Below, piece after piece: positions 1-5,617 of a stretch of DNA of 5,617 nt; positions within the stretch are counted from its first letter, which is position 1; every line of letters begins with the position of its first letter. The notes beneath the pieces were generated by a model, which did not search any database, was not told where the DNA came from, and saw only the letters and a list, made by a program, of their open reading frames with translations. Source of the DNA: Prevotellaceae bacterium (GTDB lineage: Bacteria; Bacteroidota; Bacteroidia; Bacteroidales; UBA932); assembly GCA_031264645.1 (NCBI GenBank), contig JAISDR010000255.1:1-5617 (forward strand), read 5' to 3'. A program made the translations under genes and the position numbers.

Positions 1-840
1 CACGGAGATTTGTCGCAGGCGCAGCGTGATTATGTAATGCAGAAATTCCGCATCGCTCACATCAGGCTGCTTGTAGCTACCGACGTCGCAGCCAGAGGAC
101 TGGATGTTAGCGACCTTACACACATCATCAACTTCAATATTCCCGACGATATCGAGACATACAATCACCGGAGCGGACGTACGGGACGCGCCGGCAAAAC
201 AGGAATATCCGTTGTAATAGCCGGCTTGAAAGACAAGTCTAAACTCAAGCAAATTGAGAAGAATATCGACAAGAAATTTGAACACAAGGACGTTCCGAAA
301 GGTAAGGATATTTGCGAAAAACAGTTGTTCAATCTTATTGATCGAATGGAGCATGTGGATGTTGATAATGAGGAAATCGACAACTATTTGCCCGCCATCT
401 TCAAGAAACTTGAATGGCTGGATAAGGAGGAGATTATCCGGAGATTTGTGTCGCTGGAATTTAACCGATTCCTGGCCTACTACAAGGATGCCGAAGATTT
501 GGAAGTCGCAAAATTCGACGGTGAAGAAAAAGGCAAGAGAGGCAGAAAAGACAGGAAGTCGGAAAAATTCGAAAACGATACTCAAAAGGTAAACAGAAAA
601 GCGGAGAAGGGTTTTACCCGTCTGCATATAAACATCGGTAAAAAAGACGGTTTGTTTCCAAATGTGCTTATAGAGCTTATCAACAAGACAGAAATAGGCA
701 ACAAAGTGAAGATCGGGAAAATAGACCTTACCAAAAAGGATACCTATTTCGAAATAAAATCCGAACAGGCAAAACCTTTATTGAATAACCTGCAAAACGT
801 TTTTTACAGAGGACGGAAAGTAACGGTTACGGCGGTATAG
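1..840 (+). CDS. DEAD-box ATP-dependent RNA helicase, C-terminal part (5' end outside window)
   Basis: This is the end of an ATP-driven RNA helicase that unwinds or remodels RNA duplexes in the cytoplasm, probably in ribosome assembly or mRNA turnover. The reading frame is open from base 1, so the gene begins upstream; 279 residues are visible and the Q motif, Walker A, DEAD box and SAT motif are not. Counting from base 1, RecA-like domain 2 shows HGDLSQAQRD (1-10), motif V with ATD (26-28) and RGLD (32-35), and motif VI HRSGRTGRAG (56-65) with its arginine fingers. A helical extension follows (about 80-170), then a lysine/arginine/glutamate-rich linker (about 174-204). The last ~74 residues (RLHINIGKKDGLFP... 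to the C-terminus) match the DbpA/CsdA-type RNA-binding fold, which places it in the DeaD/CsdA-DbpA group. Which member cannot be settled without the N-terminus. The stop is TAG at 838-840, 36 bases before the next gene. Confidence 0.95.
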   Translation, partial: HGDLSQAQRDYVMQKFRIAHIRLLVATDVAARGLDVSDLTHIINFNIPDDIETYNHRSGRTGRAGKTGISVVIAGLKDKSKLKQIEKNIDKKFEHKDVPKGKDICEKQLFNLIDRMEHVDVDNEEIDNYLPAIFKKLEWLDKEEIIRRFVSLEFNRFLAYYKDAEDLEVAKFDGEEKGKRGRKDRKSEKFENDTQKVNRKAEKGFTRLHINIGKKDGLFPNVLIELINKTEIGNKVKIGKIDLTKKDTYFEIKSEQAKPLLNNLQNVFYRGRKVTVTAV

Positions 841-876
841 CTCATCGGGATAACTTAATATACAAATTGTTAGTAT

Positions 877-2025
877 ATGAAAATAAAATTATTGTTTGCT
901 TGTTTAGCCGGATTTATGCTTATTGTGTCGTGCGGGAGGAATGTTACGATAAAGGGAAATGTTTCAAATGCCGAAAACGAATTGCTGGAACTGTCGGTTA
1001 ATACGACGCCAAAAAAGATAATCGACACGCTGCGGCTCAGCTCGTCGGGGAAATTTTCGTTCAAGTATGACTTTAAGAAAAGCTCCTTTCCGGTGTTTTT
1101 GACTTTATCCATATCCGACAAACCGCTGGCTTCGCTTCTGGTAGAACCCGGAGAGAGGGTAAATATGGAGACAGACATGAAAAATCCTGCCGAGTATAAA
1201 GTGTCCGGTTCCGAAGGCTCGCAACTGCTTAAGGAGCTTAACGACAAAATGCTGAAGACAACAATTTCCGTCGATTCGATAGCCCGGATATTGAATAAGC
1301 TCGAAACGCCGGTGGACGAAGAACGGTCGCAGGAAATAAACAGGGATTTGGCGTTAATATTTACAAAACACAAGAGAGACCTGATAAGATTCGTTATAAA
1401 AAACAATAAATCGTATGCTGCATACACTGCTGTTTACCAGATATTACCCAATGGAATAGGAGTTTTCGGAAAAGAGAGCGACGCCCTGTATTTCAAGCTG
1501 CTTGCCGATTCGCTGGAGACGAAATATCCGCGTTCGCCATACGTCCTGCAATTGCGAGACGATTATAACAAGCTGATTAAAACGAACGCCATCCAGAATC
1601 TGATTGATAACGCAAAGGAGACGGCAATGCCCGATATTAAACTGCCCGACGCAACAGGAACGCAGATTTCGCTGTCGAGCTTGAAGGGGAAAGTTGTGCT
1701 GTTGAATTTCTGGTCGTCAAAAGACAGGGTTACAGCGCAGAACAACAATGAACTCCTGCCGTTATACGAAAAATACAAGCCCGAAGGATTCGAAATCTAT
1801 CAGGTCTCCATAGACGAAGACAGGGGAAGCTGGCTGCAGACTATCAACACGCAAAAGCTTACGTGGATAAACGTTTGCGATTTCACAGGAACGGCGACGT
1901 ATCCGCTGAAACTGTATAACGTAACAAAATTGCCTGCAAATTACCTGATTAACAGAGACGGGGAGATTGCAGGAAAAGACCTGTTCGGCGAAAAGCTCGA
2001 AGAAAAAATAAAGGAAAATCTTTAG
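877..2025 (+). CDS. Lipoprotein with DUF4369-like domain and a cysteine-less TlpA/thioredoxin-like domain
   Basis: This 382-residue protein is predicted to be a periplasm-facing lipoprotein. The N-terminus (MKIKLLFACLAGFMLIVSC) is a signal peptide with lipobox I16-V17-S18-C19. The residues after Cys19 (GRNV) lack the acidic run that sends Bacteroidota lipoproteins to the cell surface. Residues ~23-123 resemble DUF4369, and ~124-245 are mostly helical. From ~250 a TlpA/AhpC-like thioredoxin fold is clear: MPDIKLPDATG, LKGKVVLLNFW, GFEIYQVSID, and the cis-proline loop KLPANYLI with Pro353. The active site is lost: where relatives have W-C-x-x-C, this has W279-S-S-K-D283-R-V-T286, so Asp and Thr replace both cysteines. 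The only cysteine left in the mature chain besides the lipidated one is Cys334. Ordinary disulfide reductase activity is therefore unlikely, and a binding or scaffold role is possible. An in-frame TAG at 871-873 makes ATG 877 the earliest possible ATG start. Fold assignment is firm; function is unknown. Confidence 0.93.
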   Translation: MKIKLLFACLAGFMLIVSCGRNVTIKGNVSNAENELLELSVNTTPKKIIDTLRLSSSGKFSFKYDFKKSSFPVFLTLSISDKPLASLLVEPGERVNMETDMKNPAEYKVSGSEGSQLLKELNDKMLKTTISVDSIARILNKLETPVDEERSQEINRDLALIFTKHKRDLIRFVIKNNKSYAAYTAVYQILPNGIGVFGKESDALYFKLLADSLETKYPRSPYVLQLRDDYNKLIKTNAIQNLIDNAKETAMPDIKLPDATGTQISLSSLKGKVVLLNFWSSKDRVTAQNNNELLPLYEKYKPEGFEIYQVSIDEDRGSWLQTINTQKLTWINVCDFTGTATYPLKLYNVTKLPANYLINRDGEIAGKDLFGEKLEEKIKENL

Positions 2026-2062
2026 CGCTGAAATGATACAATTTGTTGGAGTTTAAAATAAT

Positions 2063-2083
2063 ATGAAGAATGAAAAATGATAA
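2063..2083. repeat. Three imperfect 7-base tandem repeats spanning the mutS start codon
   Basis: The sequence reads ATGAAGA, ATGAAAA, ATGATAA in direct succession. Each copy begins with ATG, and since seven is not a multiple of three the ATGs fall in three different frames. Only the middle one (2070) opens mutS. The first (2063) gives a five-codon ORF, MKNEK, ending at TGA 2078-2080. The third (2077) closes after nine codons. The repeat is visible directly; any role in translation or variation is inference, and such short A-rich repeats can arise by chance. Confidence 0.6.
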
Positions 2084-4661
2084 CAGAGCTACGGATACTC
2101 CATTGATGAAACAGTATTACGGGATAAAGGCGAAACATCCCGACGCCCTGCTGCTTTTCAGGGTAGGCGATTTCTACGAAACTTTTGGCGACGACGCTAT
2201 CAAAACAAGCGATATACTCGGTATTACACTGACAAAAAGAGCAAATATCGAACTTGCCGGATTTCCCTATCACTCGCTGGATACATATCTCCCGAAATTA
2301 GTCAGGGCAGGACAGAGAGTTGCAATCTGCGACCAGCTGGAAGACCCGAAACTGACTAAAAATATTGTCAAAAGAGGCATAACCGAGCTTGTAACTCCCG
2401 GAGTATCCATGAACAGCAATGTGCTTGAACACAGGGAAAACAATTTCCTTGCCTGCGTGCATATCGACAAAATATCAATCGGCGTAGCTTTCCTTGACAT
2501 TTCGACCGGCGAATTTTACGTCGCCGAAGGAACGGCAAATTATATCGACAAGCTCCTGGGTAACTTCATGCCAAAGGAAATCCTTTTCCAGAAAGGAAAG
2601 GAAACGCTTTTTAACGAATATTTCGGACAGAAATATTACACGTACAAAGTGGACGAATGGTTTTTTGTTGCAGACTCGGCAAGGGAAAAACTGCTGCAAC
2701 AGTTTCAAACAACCTCGCTTAAAGGATTCGGAATTGAACAGCTGATTAATGGGCAGACTGCCGCCGGAGCTATACTGTATTATCTCGAAATCACTCAGCA
2801 CAACAAGCTTGCACACATATCGTCCATATCGAGGATAGAGGAAGACCGCTACGTATGGCTCGACAAGTTTACAATCCGCAACCTCGAACTGTTCGGCTCT
2901 CTAAACGAAAACGCCAAATCGCTGCTGAGCATAGTCGATAAGACGATATCGCCGATGGGCGCGCGTTTGCTGAAGCGCTGGATCGCTCTCCCGCTGAAGG
3001 AAATCAAAACGGTGAACGACCGTCTGGACGTGGTCGATTATTTTATACAAAATCCCGAAATCAAGGAAACCGTATGCAGCAAGATACTGGAAATCGGCGA
3101 TATCGAGCGCATCATATCAAGGACGTCTGCCGGAAGGGTAAGTCCCAAGGAAGTGGTACAGCTGAAAATCGCTTTACAGGCATGTTCTCCAATCAAAAAA
3201 ACATGTCTCGCCGCCGACAATGAAATATTAAGGCAGATAGGCGACCGCCTGAATCCCTGTTCGAAAATATGTGAGAAAATTGCGCGGGAAATCGTGCCGG
3301 AACCGGGGCAGATGGGCAAGGGAACGGTTATTGCAGACGGAGTTAACAAAGAGCTGGACGACTTGAGGGCAATATCCTCGCGAAGCAGGGAGGTGCTTGC
3401 CGAAATTCAGCAGCGGGAAATCGAACGAACGGAAATACCCTCTCTTAAAGTAAGTTTCAACAATGTATTCGGCTATTACATCGAGGTCAGAAATACTCAC
3501 AGGAATAAGGTTCCGCCCGAATGGATAAGGAAACAGACGCTGGTGGATGCAGAACGGTATATCACCGAAGAGTTGAAACAGTATGAAGAAAAAATACTTG
3601 GCGCCGAAGAAAAGATACTCGTCATCGAGCAGCAGATTTATAACGACCTGATAACGGCGCTGATGGAGTATATCTCGCCTGTACAGCTGAACGCCAACCT
3701 CATCGGTCAGCTGGACTGCCTGCTCTCCTTTGCCGAACTTTCGTCAAAGTCAAACTATTGCAAGCCCGTCATCAACAGCGGGCATGTGATTGACATAAAG
3801 CAGGGAAGGCATCCGGTCGTCGAAAAGCTCCTTCCTCCGGGGGAAGAGTATATTGCAAACGACCTGTTTTTAGACCGTGACAGTCAGCAGATAATCATCA
3901 TAACGGGACCCAACATGTCGGGGAAATCGGCTATTCTGAGGCAGACGGCTCTGATTGTGCTTCTGGCGCAGACGGGCTGTTTCGTTCCGGCTGAATCGGC
4001 TACGATAGGGATTGTGGACAAGATATTTACGCGGGTAGGCGCTTCGGACAATATCTCGCAGGGCGAATCGACTTTCATGGTCGAGATGAACGAGGCGGCA
4101 AGCATACTGAACAACCTGTCGGACAGAAGCCTCATCCTGCTCGACGAGATAGGACGGGGAACAAGCACTTACGACGGGATTTCAATTGCCTGGGCTTTGG
4201 TCGAATATATTCACGAGCATCCGACTTCGAAGGCGAAAACGCTGTTCGCAACTCATTACCACGAACTGAACGAGATGGAAAATTCCTTCGCCCGTATCAA
4301 AAACTACAATATCACCGTGAAGGAACTGAACAGCAAGGTCATATTCCTCCGCAAGTTTGTTCCGGGAGGCGTGGCGCACAGTTTCGGGATACATGTCGCC
4401 CGAATGGCAGGCATGCCCAAAAGCGTCGTAACACGCGCCGAAGAGATACTTAAAGAGCTGGAAAAATCACATAATTCGCTGGAAAAGCCTGTTGCCGACC
4501 TGGCAACGCACAGGGAAGGCTTTCAATTGAGTTTCTTCCAGTTGGACGACCCTGTACTGAAAGATATCAGAGATAAATTGAAGAAAATAGATATAAATAA
4601 TCTGACTCCCATGGAAGCATTGAATAAGCTTAGTGAAATCAAAAGGATAACAGGGCTTTAG
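2070..4661 (+). CDS. mutS: DNA mismatch repair ATPase MutS
   Basis: MutS binds mismatches and small insertion/deletion loops in newly replicated DNA and, on ATP exchange, becomes a sliding clamp that recruits MutL. At 863 residues it has the normal length for bacterial MutS1. The mismatch-binding domain carries the F-x-E motif F35-Y36-E37, where Phe stacks on the mispair. Connector and lever domains follow. The DNA-clamp region contains [11 protein letters not shown] (463-473) and AERYITEEL (494-502). The ATPase has Walker A GPNMSGKS (613-620), the ST motif GESTFMVEM (665-673), Walker [15 protein letters not shown] with D692-E693, and the His switch FATHYHEL with H729. The helix-turn-helix dimer region includes [13 protein letters not shown] (771-783). 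Near the C-terminus QLSFF (819-823) matches the position and pattern of the sliding-clamp-binding motif (QMSLL in E. coli). An in-frame TGA at 2064-2066 makes ATG 2070 the earliest start; Met13 (2106) is a weaker alternative. The loop after KRAN59 appears short. No mutL is in the window. Confidence 0.98.
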   Translation: MKNDNRATDTPLMKQYYGIKAKHPDALLLFRVGDFYETFGDDAIKTSDILGITLTKRANIELAGFPYHSLDTYLPKLVRAGQRVAICDQLEDPKLTKNIVKRGITELVTPGVSMNSNVLEHRENNFLACVHIDKISIGVAFLDISTGEFYVAEGTANYIDKLLGNFMPKEILFQKGKETLFNEYFGQKYYTYKVDEWFFVADSAREKLLQQFQTTSLKGFGIEQLINGQTAAGAILYYLEITQHNKLAHISSISRIEEDRYVWLDKFTIRNLELFGSLNENAKSLLSIVDKTISPMGARLLKRWIALPLKEIKTVNDRLDVVDYFIQNPEIKETVCSKILEIGDIERIISRTSAGRVSPKEVVQLKIALQACSPIKKTCLAADNEILRQIGDRLNPCSKICEKIAREIVPEPGQMGKGTVIADGVNKELDDLRAISSRSREVLAEIQQREIERTEIPSLKVSFNNVFGYYIEVRNTHRNKVPPEWIRKQTLVDAERYITEELKQYEEKILGAEEKILVIEQQIYNDLITALMEYISPVQLNANLIGQLDCLLSFAELSSKSNYCKPVINSGHVIDIKQGRHPVVEKLLPPGEEYIANDLFLDRDSQQIIIITGPNMSGKSAILRQTALIVLLAQTGCFVPAESATIGIVDKIFTRVGASDNISQGESTFMVEMNEAASILNNLSDRSLILLDEIGRGTSTYDGISIAWALVEYIHEHPTSKAKTLFATHYHELNEMENSFARIKNYNITVKELNSKVIFLRKFVPGGVAHSFGIHVARMAGMPKSVVTRAEEILKELEKSHNSLEKPVADLATHREGFQLSFFQLDDPVLKDIRDKLKKIDINNLTPMEALNKLSEIKRITGL

Positions 4662-4687
4662 ATAATGTATTTTAATTATTCATATAA

Positions 4688-5617
4688 ATGAGAAATGTAT
4701 TGATAATCGGTTCGACAGGACAGATAGGTTCGGAACTGACAATGGAGCTGAGATTGAAATATGGAAACCAGAATATAATTGCAGGATTTATCAGGGGCGC
4801 CGAACCAAAGGGCGAACTGCTCGAATCGGGACCTTCCGAAGAGGCTGACATCACGAATCCCGCGCAAATAGCCGAGACAGTAAGAAAGTATAAAATCGAT
4901 ACCATATATAATATGGCGGCTTTACTTTCGGCGGCGGCGGAGGCTAAACCCCAGCTCGCATGGAAAATCGGTCTGGAAGGACTGTTTAATGTGCTGGAAA
5001 TCGCTCGGGAAATGAACTGCGCCGTGTTTACTCCAAGCTCGATCGGCGCTTTCGGGGAAAATACTCCAAAGGATAAGACGCCTCAGGACACGATACAGCG
5101 TCCCCGCACAATGTACGGGGTAACGAAGGTGGCGGGCGAGCTGCTTGGCGATTACTATTTCAAGCGTTTCGGAGTGGATACGCGCTCGGTTCGCTTTCCC
5201 GGACTGATTTCGCACGTAACTCCTCCGGGCGGGGGAACGACCGATTATGCTGTGCAGATTTACTATTCGGCAGTGGCGGGCGAGGTGTTCAAGTCGCCAA
5301 TATCGGCGGGAACGTTTATGGATATGATGTATATGCCCGACGCCCTGCACGCCGCAATCAGTCTCATGGAAGCGGATCCGGCAAAGCTTGTCCACCGTAA
5401 TTCGTTTAATATTACATCCATGAGTTTCGATCCCGAAATGATCAAATCGGCAATACTTAAACATATCCCCGATTTCAAGATGGTATACGAACCCGATCCC
5501 GTCCGTCAGGCAATCGCCGACAGCTGGCCCAACAGCCTCGACGACAGTTGCGCCAGAGAAGAATGGGACTGGTCTCCTCAATATAATCTCGACTCAATGA
5601 CTGAAAGTATGCTTAAA
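4688..5617 (+). CDS. tdh: NAD-dependent L-threonine 3-dehydrogenase, extended SDR family (3' end outside window)
   Basis: This enzyme is predicted to oxidise L-threonine to 2-amino-3-ketobutyrate with NAD+, which 2-amino-3-ketobutyrate CoA ligase (Kbl) then splits to glycine and acetyl-CoA in the cytoplasm. It is the zinc-independent, GalE-like form, not the zinc alcohol-dehydrogenase type of E. coli. The N-terminus has the Rossmann motif G8-S-T-G11-Q-I-G14, and D54 lies in EADITNP. Catalytic residues are S118 (TPSSIGAFG), Y143 and K147 (TMYGVTKVAGELLG), with the usual 25-residue Ser-Tyr spacing. The stretch RSVRFPGLIS then PGGGTTDYAVQIYY (from P180), and MMYMPDALHA further on, are hallmarks of this family as I recall it and separate it from sugar epimerases. 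A TAA at 4685-4687 directly precedes the ATG in frame, fixing the earliest start. The frame is still open at the last base after 310 codons; family members are only slightly longer, so little is missing. It lies 26 bases after mutS. A generic NAD-dependent epimerase is the less likely alternative. Confidence 0.92.
   Translation, partial: MRNVLIIGSTGQIGSELTMELRLKYGNQNIIAGFIRGAEPKGELLESGPSEEADITNPAQIAETVRKYKIDTIYNMAALLSAAAEAKPQLAWKIGLEGLFNVLEIAREMNCAVFTPSSIGAFGENTPKDKTPQDTIQRPRTMYGVTKVAGELLGDYYFKRFGVDTRSVRFPGLISHVTPPGGGTTDYAVQIYYSAVAGEVFKSPISAGTFMDMMYMPDALHAAISLMEADPAKLVHRNSFNITSMSFDPEMIKSAILKHIPDFKMVYEPDPVRQAIADSWPNSLDDSCAREEWDWSPQYNLDSMTESMLK

Noticed and set aside
254..592. Alternative plus-strand frame of 112 codons inside the helicase gene
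   Set aside because: It overlaps the helicase in another frame and has no motif; the helicase frame carries motifs V and VI and the RNA-binding domain.
841..876. Possible terminator or promoter in the gap after the helicase
   Set aside because: The 36 bases contain no GC-rich hairpin followed by a T run and no TAnnTTTG match.
870..1427. Minus-strand open frame (185 codons) opposite the lipoprotein gene
   Set aside because: Ser/Phe-rich, low-complexity translation without recognisable motifs, fully covered by the plus-strand gene with a signal peptide and domains.
2037..2045. TACAATTTG upstream of mutS as a Bacteroidota -7 promoter element (TAnnTTTG)
   Set aside because: The spacing between TA and TTTG is three bases, not two, and there is no clear TTG element at the expected distance upstream.
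2048..2051. GGAG before mutS as a Shine-Dalgarno site
   Set aside because: It ends 18 bases before the ATG, too far for normal pairing, and Bacteroidota generally do not depend on such sites.
4662..4687. Possible terminator after mutS
   Set aside because: The gap is almost entirely A/T and only 26 bases long; I could find no stable stem.
4922..5581. Long minus-strand open frame (219 codons) opposite the threonine dehydrogenase gene
   Set aside because: It lies wholly antisense to a gene with clear catalytic motifs; its translation is rich in Arg, His and Cys, shows no recognisable domain, and is what codon bias on the opposite strand produces.

Overview
The window looks like an ordinary chromosomal segment of a Bacteroidota bacterium, most likely of the Bacteroidales type. 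Four lines of evidence support this. The MutS has wording typical of that phylum ([10 protein letters not shown]-loop, [29 protein letters not shown] tail). The second gene is a DUF4369-plus-TlpA-like lipoprotein, a family very common in Bacteroidota. The gene starts lack Shine-Dalgarno sequences and are preceded by A/T-rich leaders. The last gene is the short-chain-dehydrogenase type of threonine dehydrogenase. Base composition is moderate and looks similar in all four genes (by eye, not counted). I see no sign of transfer, mobile elements, RNA genes or CRISPR.

Layout: four genes, all on the + strand, fill almost the whole window. (1) Bases 1-840: the C-terminal 279 residues of a DEAD-box RNA helicase with a DbpA-type RNA-binding domain; the N-terminal part lies upstream of the window. 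(2) 877-2025: a 382-residue lipoprotein with an N-terminal DUF4369-like domain and a C-terminal thioredoxin-like fold whose CxxC active site is missing. (3) 2070-4661: a complete 863-residue mismatch-repair protein MutS. (4) 4688 to the window end: 310 residues of an NAD-dependent L-threonine 3-dehydrogenase of the extended SDR family, still open at the edge and probably only a few residues short of its end. The gaps are 36, 44 and 26 bases. None contains a convincing terminator hairpin or a good Bacteroidota promoter, so co-transcription is possible but not shown.

The genes do not form an obvious pathway: RNA remodelling, an envelope lipoprotein, DNA mismatch repair and threonine catabolism. 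They read as housekeeping neighbours rather than a dedicated system, and I found no undescribed system here. The points most worth a second look are the cysteine-less thioredoxin-like domain, a MutS mismatch-domain loop that seems about five residues shorter than usual, and a 7-base tandem repeat that sits exactly on the mutS start codon.
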